A DNA stretch of 64,000 nt, taken from an uncultured Bacteroidales bacterium. GTDB lineage: Bacteria; Bacteroidota; Bacteroidia; Bacteroidales; UBA932. Shown in pieces: positions 1-7,951 of the stretch. Every line of letters starts with the position of its first letter. The first letter of the stretch is position 1. A program made the translations under genes and the position numbers. Location of the stretch: positions 1 to 64,000 of the forward strand of contig ONSU01000001.1 in assembly GCA_900320545.1 (NCBI GenBank), read 5' to 3'. The notes under the pieces were generated by a model. The model was given only the letters and a program-made list of their open reading frames with translations. It had not been told where the DNA came from and did not search any database.

Positions 1-92
1 AAAAGAATCGACGCTCGTTCAAAGTTTCGGACACGCCTCGCAGCGCGTCCCTGTGCTACTTTTCCTTGTACTTTTTCAGTCTTTTCAAAGAT

Positions 93-235
93 CGTTTTCC
101 ATTCTTCGCGGCCGCCTTCGGGCCGCAAAAATCCCGCTCGTCTTCCAAGCGGGAATGCAAAGGTACGACTTTTTTTTTATCTGCCAAAATTTTTTGCGAT
201 TTTTTTTGAAAATTTTTCGCAAATTTTTCGGCGAA
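93..235 (-). promoter_or_regulatory. Strong leftward promoter and leader, probably of a stable RNA (rRNA-like) operon beyond the left edge
   Basis: Read leftward, the sequence holds a complete Bacteroidetes promoter: -33 TTTG at 188-185, a 19-bp spacer and -7 TACCTTTG at 165-158. Upstream of the -33, up to the end of the glycosyltransferase gene, lie phased A- and T-tracts that resemble an UP element. Downstream are two hairpins, CCCGCT/AGCGGG (133-153) and GCGGCC/GGCCGC (about 108-126). Beyond them is a non-coding leader with a GATCTTTGAAAAGACTG segment near 93-77. Promoter strength, structured leader and lack of any ORF suggest an rRNA or other stable RNA operon running off the left edge. 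The RNA itself is not visible, so its identity is inferred. Confidence 0.5.
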
Positions 236-244
236 AATCGCAAC

Positions 245-1663
245 TCATTCTGTATGAGCGGCGTTCATTTTGATTCGCGCGCGGAGTTCCACCGTGCGAA
301 GCCAGTCTTTGTAGCGGTCATTGGCATTTACCTTCTCGATCGGGAGGTTTCCGTCGGAGTTGCTGTCCCAGCGACGGCAGTTGTAAAGGACCTCGTAAAT
401 GCGGCCGATGCGGTACTCGCGGCTGATGCGCAGCGCGACGGCATAATCCTCCCCGTATTTGGTCACGGGGAAATTCAGTTTCCGCAGCAGCGGCACATAA
501 AATCCCCGCGGCGCGCCGAAGCCGTTGACGCGGAGGGCGTTGTTGCGGCCGTTGTCGGGCGTCCATTCGCGGTGGTCGATCACGCCCGGAGGCAGCGGAT
601 TCATATCGAAATCCGTCATCTGATAGCTGCCCACCACCATCGCGCACTGCTGGGTGCGGAAGGCCTCCACGAATTTCTGCACCGTGTCAGGACCGCTATA
701 AACGTCGTCGGAGTCGAGCTGCAGGGCGAACCGGCCGCACTGCGGATGATGGACCGCCGCATTCCAGTTGCCGCCGATAGCGTGGTACGTCTTGTCCTGC
801 GCTATATATATAAGGTGCGGGTCACCGAGGAAAGATTTGATGACATCGACCGTCCCGTCATCGGAATTGTCATCCACCACCATCACATTGTACGGGAAAT
901 CCGTCACCTGCGACAGGGCGCTGCGGAGGGCGTCGCCGATGGTGCGGACACGGTTCTTGCAAGGGATCACCACCGTCGCCTCGACCGGGAATACCCCTTC
1001 CGAGAGGTCCACATCCTTGAAAACGGGCTCCAGATAGCCGCCGACCGCCTTCAGGTGCGCCGTGACGGCCTGTTCCATTTCCACCTGCACGGCACGGTTC
1101 TTCGGATCGACATAGTCGAAGAGTTTCTCGCCCGAGGTCCGCGTATCGGTCTCCACTTCATAATAGAGGAATTCCCCGACATGCACGAACGCGCCCGTCC
1201 GGGAAACCCTCAGGCGAAGGTCGTAGAGCGCGGCATACTGATAATCGGCATCCATCCCCGCCACCGCCTCCTTCAAGGCCGAAGTCCTGTAAAGCAGCAC
1301 CGATCCGAAGTCGAACTGATCCCGGAGCGACCCTTCCTGATAATCGATCACAGGGGCGGGGATCCGCTCTCCCGGACGCTCCTGGAAATGGTCGGCATAC
1401 ACCATCGCCGCCCCCGTATCCTCCGCCACGGAGAGCATCCGCTCGAGAGAAAACTTCCCGAGCCGGAGCGGGGTAAACTTGGAATAGACCAGGGTATAAG
1501 GGGCTTCCAGGACGGAAACCAGGCTCTTCCAGGTCACGGTCGCGCCGAGCGGATGGCTGGCGCCGATGACATCGTGCACCTCCGCCTCGGCCGCCAGCGC
1601 CTGCAGGGTCGGAGCCGCCTGGGCGTCATCCGCAAACGGGATAATACAGTCGATACGTTTCAT
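245..1663 (-). CDS. Family 2 glycosyltransferase with two GT-A-like halves
   Basis: This 472-residue protein is probably a cytoplasmic glycosyltransferase for surface glycan synthesis. The C-terminal half (about 228-430) is a clear GT2 domain. It opens with VVIPCKNRVRTIGDAL, followed by the nucleotide-binding VVDDNSDDG and the DxD-type metal site QLDSDDVYSG. The N-terminal half also starts like a GT-A fold (IDCIIPFADD) and carries an acidic YADH segment where a DxD would be expected, so it may be a degenerate second transferase domain. It abuts the N-acyltransferase stop with no gap and ends the operon that starts at 5694. The sugar donor and acceptor cannot be read from the sequence. Confidence 0.8.
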   Translation of the reverse strand: MKRIDCIIPFADDAQAAPTLQALAAEAEVHDVIGASHPLGATVTWKSLVSVLEAPYTLVYSKFTPLRLGKFSLERMLSVAEDTGAAMVYADHFQERPGERIPAPVIDYQEGSLRDQFDFGSVLLYRTSALKEAVAGMDADYQYAALYDLRLRVSRTGAFVHVGEFLYYEVETDTRTSGEKLFDYVDPKNRAVQVEMEQAVTAHLKAVGGYLEPVFKDVDLSEGVFPVEATVVIPCKNRVRTIGDALRSALSQVTDFPYNVMVVDDNSDDGTVDVIKSFLGDPHLIYIAQDKTYHAIGGNWNAAVHHPQCGRFALQLDSDDVYSGPDTVQKFVEAFRTQQCAMVVGSYQMTDFDMNPLPPGVIDHREWTPDNGRNNALRVNGFGAPRGFYVPLLRKLNFPVTKYGEDYAVALRISREYRIGRIYEVLYNCRRWDSNSDGNLPIEKVNANDRYKDWLRTVELRARIKMNAAHTE

Positions 1664-2626
1664 TTATTTGCTCTTTCTGAATAATTTGAAAATATCGGGG
1701 ATGCGGAAGCCCTTCACGTGGCGCTCCGTCTTTTCCGGAGTCAGTTCGTCGAACTTGATCATCAGGCCGGCCTCGATCACGTCGCCGAATTCGTCATTGA
1801 CCGCCGCGCCGAACGTCCGCATCGTCGGCGAAAGGTTCATATAGGAATTCACCAGCGGCGGGATGTTCACCCCGAATTTGCGGACTTCCGCCTTGAGGAT
1901 CCGGTAATCCTCCCGGAAAGATTTTTCCGTGAAAATCCCCTCCAGAAGGACCTCGTCCACAATCTCGATCTTGTTTTTGGGGATGACAAGCATATCTTCC
2001 TTCCGGCCAAAATGCTTCCTGAGGAAGAACAGGATCATATTGAGCGCCTCCTTCGGATAGGAGGGGTAGATGGTCATCTTCCCGAAGAAATACCGCATCC
2101 GGGAACCGTAGAGTTTCATCAGCGCGCCGAGTCCGTCGAAGAGATTGTCCAGCGCATAAAGACTTTTCGTCACATTCTTCGTGCTCTGGTAATCGGGCGA
2201 AACGAAGGAGCGGCTGAGCTCGATCGTGTACGGAAGGAAGCGCTTCAGGAAATACCGGCTGAACCGGAACAGGTGCGCCGACGGCATCATCGGCTGCCCT
2301 TTCCAGTCGGGGACGACGTCCGAGCCGAGGACGAAGCGATAGCCGCCGATGATGGCCTCCGCGTCCGGATCCCAGAGCACCAGCTGCTTGTAGCCCAGGG
2401 AAGGATCGGTGTCGAAACGGTCCAGGTCGAGCGCCTTGCCGGTGCCGCCGCCGCCGTCGCGGAACGCGATCTCCCGGAGGCGGCCGATCTCGCGGAGCAC
2501 GTTCGGAGCGTCCTGGCCCACCAGATAGAGTTTGTTTCCGGCCTTGTTGGTGTCCCGGAGGAACCGTGACGGCGTGAGTTCCGCCATCAGCAGGTCTTTG
2601 GGTACGGGTTCGATAATGGTTTCCAC
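1664..2626 (-). CDS. glsB: GNAT-type N-acyltransferase, probable glycine-lipid N-acyltransferase (GlsB-like)
   Basis: This 320-residue protein belongs to the ornithine-lipid/hemolysin-like N-acyltransferase family (Acetyltransf_5 type). Features include the β-strand segment IIGGYRFVLG (about 90-100) and ELSRSFVSPDYQ (about 138-149), followed by the conserved helical C-terminal part. In Bacteroides thetaiotaomicron, GlsB transfers a 3-hydroxy fatty acid to glycine to make lyso-glycine lipid, and GlsA then O-acylates it. The next gene upstream in transcription (2654-3460) is a PlsC-type O-acyltransferase, so the pair matches glsB/glsA in content. Glycine specificity is inferred from family and neighbour; ornithine or another amino acid is possible. 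Confidence 0.75.
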   Translation of the reverse strand: METIIEPVPKDLLMAELTPSRFLRDTNKAGNKLYLVGQDAPNVLREIGRLREIAFRDGGGGTGKALDLDRFDTDPSLGYKQLVLWDPDAEAIIGGYRFVLGSDVVPDWKGQPMMPSAHLFRFSRYFLKRFLPYTIELSRSFVSPDYQSTKNVTKSLYALDNLFDGLGALMKLYGSRMRYFFGKMTIYPSYPKEALNMILFFLRKHFGRKEDMLVIPKNKIEIVDEVLLEGIFTEKSFREDYRILKAEVRKFGVNIPPLVNSYMNLSPTMRTFGAAVNDEFGDVIEAGLMIKFDELTPEKTERHVKGFRIPDIFKLFRKSK

Positions 2627-2653
2627 GGCAGGTATAGGTTTAGTACGGAACGA

Positions 2654-3460
2654 TCATTCCAGGGAATACACCTTCTCCCTCACCAGGGCCGCCCATTCCA
2701 CATCCTTCCTCTCCGGGGTAAAAGTCTCGGGCGGTATCGGTTCTCCGATGGTCATCGTAAAGGTTTTCCCGCGATGGCGGTACAGTTCGTCGGGAAGGAA
2801 GAACATCGGGAAATTGAGTCTGACCCGGAAAACCTTCCGGAGCCAGTCGGCGAAATAGAAACGCCAGGAGCAGCGCCCGGAGAAATGGACCGGGATGACG
2901 GTGCGCCCGCTTTCGCGGCTCTTGGTGACGAATGTCTTTTTCCACGGCAGGTCCTGGATCTTTCCGTCGATCTTGCGGGAGCAGAGGCCGGCCGGGAAAA
3001 TGACGACCTGGCGGTCGGATGCGAACGCCTCGTCCATCAGCCGCCCCAGTTCCCGGGACTGGCCGCCCATCTTGCTCACGGGGAGCAGATATTCGTCGAG
3101 CTGCTTCAGGGACATCAGGAAATCATTGGCCGGAATGGCCATCCGGTCGCCGTACCGGTTGCCGACGAAGGCGATGAGCGCCATCGCGTCCACGCCGCCG
3201 AGGGGATGGTTGCACACGAATGTGAAGCGGCCTTCGGCGGGAATATTCTCCTCACCGCGGACATCCACCTTGACATGCATGTATTCGAGAACGCCCGGCG
3301 CGAAATCCGTCCCGATCTTCCCCTGGGAGAAATAGCCGTTCAGGAAATCCTGATGGATGAATCTCTTGACGAGGCCCAGCACCCAGGAAGGGAACTTCTT
3401 CTCGGGGAAGCGTGACGCCACGATGGCGTCCACATCTATGGTCACAGGCCTGTTCGCCAT
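2654..3460 (-). CDS. glsA: PlsC-type O-acyltransferase, probable lyso-glycine-lipid acyltransferase (GlsA-like)
   Basis: This 268-residue 1-acyl-glycerol-3-phosphate acyltransferase-like enzyme probably acts at the inner membrane. The catalytic block is CNHPLGGVDAM, with His85 and Asp91. The His-Asp spacing is five residues rather than the HX4D of classical PlsC, as in ornithine/glycine-lipid O-acyltransferases. IFPAGLCSRK (about 155-164) is the acceptor-binding motif corresponding to FPEGTRS. The gene lies 3 bp downstream of the GH3-family gene and 27 bp upstream of the GlsB-like gene, all on the minus strand. It would add the second acyl chain to an N-acyl amino acid. Specificity was not tested and is taken from synteny. 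Confidence 0.75.
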   Translation of the reverse strand: MANRPVTIDVDAIVASRFPEKKFPSWVLGLVKRFIHQDFLNGYFSQGKIGTDFAPGVLEYMHVKVDVRGEENIPAEGRFTFVCNHPLGGVDAMALIAFVGNRYGDRMAIPANDFLMSLKQLDEYLLPVSKMGGQSRELGRLMDEAFASDRQVVIFPAGLCSRKIDGKIQDLPWKKTFVTKSRESGRTVIPVHFSGRCSWRFYFADWLRKVFRVRLNFPMFFLPDELYRHRGKTFTMTIGEPIPPETFTPERKDVEWAALVREKVYSLE

Positions 3461-3463
3461 CGC

Positions 3464-4972
3464 TTAAGACTTCAACAGTTCGTCCATGATCTTGCGGTCG
3501 TTGCAGAGGCGGGGAATCTTGTGCTGGCCGCCCAGTTTGCCGCGGGAGGCGAGCCAGTCGTCGAACTGGTTCTCCCTCGCGACGAGCACCTGCGGCATCT
3601 GCATCACGATATCCTTGCTGCGCTTGGCGTCGTAGTCGCTGTTGACCGCCCGAAGTTCCCTGTCAAGCGCCTCCGTAAACGCCTCCAGCGAAGAGGGCGC
3701 CCGGCGGAATTCCACCAGCCACTGGTGGACGAAGCCCTTGCCGTCGGGGGCGAAAAGCGGGGCCGCCGTATATTCGCGGACATCCGCCCCGGTCGCCTCG
3801 CAGGCCGCCCTGACCGCCTTCTCGGCATTGTCGACGATGACCTCCTCGCCGAGGGCGTTGATGAAATTCTTCGTCCGGCCGCTGATGATGAATTTGTAGG
3901 GATCCTTCCCGGTGAAGATGACCGTATCGCCGATCAGATAGCGCCAGAGGCCGCACGAGGTGGTGATCACCATCGCATAGTTGACGCCCGGTTCCACGCC
4001 CCAGACAGGCACGATGCCGGAATAATCCCCGGCCATAAAGCCGTCCATCGGAATGAATTCGTAGAAGACGTCGTAGTCGATCATCAGGAGCATCGCCCGG
4101 TCGAGGGGATCGTCCTGAATGCCGAAAAAGCCCTCGCTGGCGTTATAGGTCTCCATATAGTGCATTCCGGGAGATGAAATCATCGCCTTATAGCGTTCCC
4201 GGTAAGGCGTGAAGGCCACTCCCCCGTGGAAGAACACTTCCAGGGTAGGCCAGACTTCGCTGATGTCGGTCTTTCCGCTGATTTCCAGGACACGGTCCAG
4301 CACGCTCATCATCCAGGAAGGGACGCCGCTGAGGTTGGTCACGGGTTCCCGGAGAATGGACCGGGCGATCCGGTCGCGCTTCTCGGAGAAATCCGCCATG
4401 AGCGCCACCTCGCGGGAAGGGACGCGGAACAGGTTGACGAACGGACTGACGTTGTCGATGAGGATGGCGCTAAGGTCGCCGCTCTTGGAGTGAGCGTTGC
4501 AGAATTCCGGGGCGAAACTGCCGCCGAGAATCAGTCCTTTTCCCGCGAAGATCCGGCTGTCGGGGACATTCTTCAGATAGAGCGCCACGCTGTCGAAGCC
4601 GCCGGCATAATGGATGGTCCTGAGCCCCCGGTCGCTGACCGGAATGAATTTGCTCCGATCGGATGTGGTACCGCTGGAACGGGCGTAATAACGCACTTTG
4701 CCGGGCCAGAGAAGATCCGCGGCACCGAGACGCATTTTTTTGATATCCCCTTTCAGTTCCTCATAGGAATTCACCGGTACCTTCGCGGCAAAATCCGCAT
4801 AACTCTTGATATCGGAGAACCCGTGCGCGGTGCCGTAGGCGGTGCCGGAAGCGGCGGAAACGAGCCGTTTCAACACCTTCAGCTGAAGATGCCGGGCAGA
4901 AGCGGCGTACTTGTCGACCGCCTTCTGCCGGGCGAGGCAGGAGAGTTTGACGGCGGGAGTCAGGTTGATCAT
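3464..4972 (-). CDS. GH3 auxin-responsive-promoter family enzyme (acyl-acid amido synthetase fold)
   Basis: This 502-residue protein has the length and motifs of bacterial GH3-family proteins, which are ANL-superfamily adenylating enzymes. The ATP-binding loop is YYARSSGTTSDRSKFIP (about 94-110). Further conserved blocks include METYNASEGFFGIQ (about 272-285) and GRTKNFINALGEEVIVD near residue 370, matching the family's last adenylation motif. Plant members conjugate amino acids to carboxylic acids; the bacterial substrate is generally unknown. The start overlaps the stop of the preceding glycosyltransferase by ATGA, and the next genes make aminolipids. A role joining an amino acid to a lipid carboxylate is an attractive inference but not shown. 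Confidence 0.8.
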   Translation of the reverse strand: MINLTPAVKLSCLARQKAVDKYAASARHLQLKVLKRLVSAASGTAYGTAHGFSDIKSYADFAAKVPVNSYEELKGDIKKMRLGAADLLWPGKVRYYARSSGTTSDRSKFIPVSDRGLRTIHYAGGFDSVALYLKNVPDSRIFAGKGLILGGSFAPEFCNAHSKSGDLSAILIDNVSPFVNLFRVPSREVALMADFSEKRDRIARSILREPVTNLSGVPSWMMSVLDRVLEISGKTDISEVWPTLEVFFHGGVAFTPYRERYKAMISSPGMHYMETYNASEGFFGIQDDPLDRAMLLMIDYDVFYEFIPMDGFMAGDYSGIVPVWGVEPGVNYAMVITTSCGLWRYLIGDTVIFTGKDPYKFIISGRTKNFINALGEEVIVDNAEKAVRAACEATGADVREYTAAPLFAPDGKGFVHQWLVEFRRAPSSLEAFTEALDRELRAVNSDYDAKRSKDIVMQMPQVLVARENQFDDWLASRGKLGGQHKIPRLCNDRKIMDELLKS

Positions 4973-5694
4973 ATGCGGGGAAGAATTTTACGGAAACGAA
5001 GGCCGATGACGCCCCAGAACGCTTCGGAGAAAATGCCTCCGCTCATCTTGGAGGTGCCGAGCCGGCGGTTGATGAAGATAATCGGAACTTCCGCCAGCTT
5101 GAATCCCAGGCGGAATGCGGTGTATTTCATCTCGATCTGGAAGCCGTATCCCTTCATTCTGACGGCGTCCAGGTCAATGGTTTCCAGGACCTTGCGGCTG
5201 TAGCACTTGAAGCCGGCCGTCGTATCGTAGACCTTCATCCGGAGAATGGTCCGGACATAGACGGAGGCGTAGTACGACATCACGATCCGGCCGATGGGCC
5301 AGTTGACGACGCTCACGCCGTTGGAATAGCGGGAGCCGATGGCAAGGTCCGCGCCGTCCTTCGCGCAGGCCTCATACAGCCGCGGAAGGTCGTCGGGATC
5401 GTGCGAGAAGTCGGCATCCATCTCGAAGATGTAGTCGTAGCCCCGCTCCAGACACCACTTGAATCCGGTCAGATAGGCGGTCCCGAGACCGAGTTTCCCT
5501 TCGCGCTCCAGCAGGTGCAGGCGCTCCGGAAACTCCCCCTGCAGCCCCTTCACAATGCCGGCCGTGCCGTCGGGCGATCCGTCGTCGATAATGAGGATAT
5601 GATACTCCCCTTCCAGCGAGAACACCTTGCGCACGATCGCCTCGATGTTCTCTTTCTCGTTGTAAGTCGGGATGATGACAATTTTCCGGTCCAT
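4969..5694 (-). CDS. Polyprenol-phosphate mannosyltransferase-like glycosyltransferase (DPM1 family)
   Basis: This 241-residue GT2 enzyme carries IIPTYNEKENIEAIVRK (about 6-22), DDGSPDGT (37-44) and the DxD-containing FEMDADFSHDPDDL (about 90-103). This is the standard signature of dolichol/polyprenol-phosphate mannose synthases. The C-terminal segment RRLGTSKMSGGIFSEA is also typical, including the RxxGxSK motif. It lacks added transmembrane helices, so it is the soluble DPM1-like type. It would transfer a hexose from a nucleotide sugar to a polyprenyl phosphate. It is the first gene of a leftward five-gene operon with a good promoter at 5718-5746. The sugar (mannose or glucose) is not determined by sequence. 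Confidence 0.85.
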   Translation of the reverse strand: MDRKIVIIPTYNEKENIEAIVRKVFSLEGEYHILIIDDGSPDGTAGIVKGLQGEFPERLHLLEREGKLGLGTAYLTGFKWCLERGYDYIFEMDADFSHDPDDLPRLYEACAKDGADLAIGSRYSNGVSVVNWPIGRIVMSYYASVYVRTILRMKVYDTTAGFKCYSRKVLETIDLDAVRMKGYGFQIEMKYTAFRLGFKLAEVPIIFINRRLGTSKMSGGIFSEAFWGVIGLRFRKILPRI

Positions 5695-5717
5695 TCAAGT
5701 CGTTTTATACAATCTTA

Positions 5718-5746
5718 CAAATATAACCAAATTTCCGGTTTTCCAA
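5718..5746 (-). promoter_or_regulatory. Bacteroidetes promoter for the DPM1-like/GH3/acyltransferase operon
   Basis: Leftward -33 TTG at 5746-5744, an 18-bp spacer and -7 TATATTTG at 5725-5718. The ATG lies at 5694, giving a leader of about 20 nt without a Shine-Dalgarno sequence. Confidence 0.6.
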
Positions 5747-5761
5747 TTCTATAGCCCATTA

Positions 5762-7951
5762 TTATCGAACCATTTCCCCACCGCCTCCCTCGCCGGGGGC
5801 CTGTCGTCCTGCGGCCGCCATTAAACCCAGCGAAATGCGGTTGCGGTCGAGGTCGACGTCCAGGACGGTGACGGTGACTTTCTGGTGAAGCCTGACGACC
5901 TTGGAGGGATCGACGTGACCGCGGGCGCCCATCTTTGAGACATGGATGAGCCCCTGTTCGTGAATCCCGATGTCGACGAACGCGCCGAAAGCCGTAATGT
6001 TGGTCACGATACCGGGGAGTTCCATGCCCGCCTTGAGGTCGTCGATGGTACGGATGTCCTCCGCGAAGGCGAAATCCTGCGCCTCTTCGCGGGGGTCGCG
6101 GCCGGGTTTGGCGAGTTCCTGGAGAATGTCGCGGACGGTCGGGAGGCCGAATTCGCCCTCAACATAATCCTCCGCCTTCAGACGCTTGCAAAGTTCCGCA
6201 TTACCGACGAGGGCAGCGGTTCCGACGCCGAGGTCCCGGGCCATCCTGTCGACAATATGGTAGCTCTCCGGATGCACGGCCGAGCCGTCCAGCGGGTTCT
6301 CCGCCCCGGGGATCCGAAGGAAGCCGGCGCACTGCTCGAAAGCCTTCGCGCCGAGCCGGGGCACTTCCAGCAGTTGTCTGCGGGAGGTGAATCCGCCGAT
6401 CTTGTCGCGATAAGCCACGATATTCTTCGCCAGGACCGGACCGATGCCGGACACATAGCGCAGCAGGTATTCGCTGGCCGTATTGAGGTTGACGCCCACG
6501 CTGTTGACGCAGATGAGCACCGTGTTGTCGAGCTTTTCCTTCAGCAACGCCTGGTCCACGTCGTGCTGATACTGGCCGATGCCGAGCGACTTGGGGTCGA
6601 TCTTCACCAGTTCGGCGAGCGGATCCTGCAGGCGGCGGCCGATCGAAACGGCGCCGCGCACCGTCACGTCGTAGTCCGGGAATTCCTCCCGGCCGGTCTC
6701 CGAGGCGCTGTAGACGGAAGCCCCGTCCTCGCTGACCATATAGACCTTCACGCCTTCCGGCAGATAGCACCGTTTGAGGAAATCGGCCGTCTCCCGGCCG
6801 GCCGTCCCGCTGCCGACGGCGATCACCTCGGGCCGGTACTGCTCCACCATCTTTCCGATGGCCGTGATGGACTCGATCTTCCGCGTCATCGGCGGATGCG
6901 GGAAGATGGCCTCAAAGTGAAGCAGTGCGCCCCTTTCGTCCAGGCAGACGACCTTGCAGCCCGTCCGGAATCCCGGATCGATGGCCATCGTCCGCTTGCC
7001 GCCGACCGGCGGCGCAAGCAGCAGCTGGCGGAGATTCTCGCCGAAGATCCCGACCGACTCGACGTCGGCCTTCCGCTTGGCCTCCCGCAGGATTTCCCCG
7101 CTGATGGACGGCTCCAGCAGCCGCTTGAAACTGTCGGAGAATGCCGCCTTCAACTCATTTCCCGTCTCCTCGGAAGGATAGCGGCGTCCCTTGAAAAACT
7201 CATAGAACAACTTGGCCGTGCATTTCTCCGCATCCGTGTCGAGCCCGACATTCAGGATACCCTCGTCGGCAGCCCGGAGAATGGCCAGCAAGTTGTGGGC
7301 GGGAATCTTCGCCACCGGCATCGTGAAGTTGAAATAGGAACGGTACTTCCCGGCGTCGGGATGTTCGGCACCCGCCTTCGTCACTTTCGTGACGACCCGG
7401 CGAGCGCGGAAACTCTCACGGAGCGATTCCCGGACGGAAGCCGTCTCGCTGAGCCGTTCCGCCACGATGTCCCGGGCGCCCGCGAGGGCCTCCTCCACCG
7501 TCGGCACCTTGTCGCCGACATATTTCCGCGCCTCGACGGAAGGCGCACGGAGCGCGGCGTTCCAAAGGGCGTCCGCCAGCGGCTCCAGCCCCTTCTCCAC
7601 GGCCACGGAGGCACGGGTCTTCCGCTTCGGCCGGTACGGGAGATACAGGTCCTCCAGTTCGGACGCGGAGACGGTTTCCTCAATCCGCCGACGCAGCTCC
7701 GGTGTCAGTTTCCCGGCCTCGGAAATGGTGCCGAGAATGGTCTCCTTGCGTTTTTCCATCTCAGTAAAAACCTCGGCCCAGTGGCTGACCTCGGCGACGG
7801 CGACATCGTCCAGTCCGCCGGTCTTCTCCTTGCGGTAGCGGCTGATAAACGGGATCGTGCACCCGTCTTCGAGAAGGGTGATGCAATTCTCGACCTGCCA
7901 GGGCTTGACGGCAAGGTGCGCGGCGATGTAGTCTATGTAAATCTGTTTCAT
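5762..7951 (-). CDS. tex: Tex family RNA-binding transcription accessory protein
   Basis: This 729-residue protein has full Tex architecture. A helical N-terminal region (YIAAHLAVKPWQVENCITLLEDGCTIPFI... type) is followed by the YqgF-like RNase H fold (MAIDPGFRTGCKVVCLD, about 321-337), helix-hairpin-helix motifs (NTASEYLLRYVSGIGPVLA, about 495-513), and a C-terminal S1 domain (GIVTNITAFGAFVDIG, about 650-665, then GLIHVSKM). Tex proteins bind nucleic acid and affect transcription and stress tolerance; no enzymatic activity is established. Its ATG overlaps the stop of the upstream CLC gene by ATGA, so the two are co-translated. The C-terminal tail after S1 is short and Gly-rich. Confidence 0.93.
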   Translation of the reverse strand: MKQIYIDYIAAHLAVKPWQVENCITLLEDGCTIPFISRYRKEKTGGLDDVAVAEVSHWAEVFTEMEKRKETILGTISEAGKLTPELRRRIEETVSASELEDLYLPYRPKRKTRASVAVEKGLEPLADALWNAALRAPSVEARKYVGDKVPTVEEALAGARDIVAERLSETASVRESLRESFRARRVVTKVTKAGAEHPDAGKYRSYFNFTMPVAKIPAHNLLAILRAADEGILNVGLDTDAEKCTAKLFYEFFKGRRYPSEETGNELKAAFSDSFKRLLEPSISGEILREAKRKADVESVGIFGENLRQLLLAPPVGGKRTMAIDPGFRTGCKVVCLDERGALLHFEAIFPHPPMTRKIESITAIGKMVEQYRPEVIAVGSGTAGRETADFLKRCYLPEGVKVYMVSEDGASVYSASETGREEFPDYDVTVRGAVSIGRRLQDPLAELVKIDPKSLGIGQYQHDVDQALLKEKLDNTVLICVNSVGVNLNTASEYLLRYVSGIGPVLAKNIVAYRDKIGGFTSRRQLLEVPRLGAKAFEQCAGFLRIPGAENPLDGSAVHPESYHIVDRMARDLGVGTAALVGNAELCKRLKAEDYVEGEFGLPTVRDILQELAKPGRDPREEAQDFAFAEDIRTIDDLKAGMELPGIVTNITAFGAFVDIGIHEQGLIHVSKMGARGHVDPSKVVRLHQKVTVTVLDVDLDRNRISLGLMAAAGRQAPGEGGGGEMVR

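Noticed and set aside
1..60. Part of the 16S rRNA gene itself
   Set aside because: No conserved 16S start sequence is visible; only a leader-like stretch can be supported.
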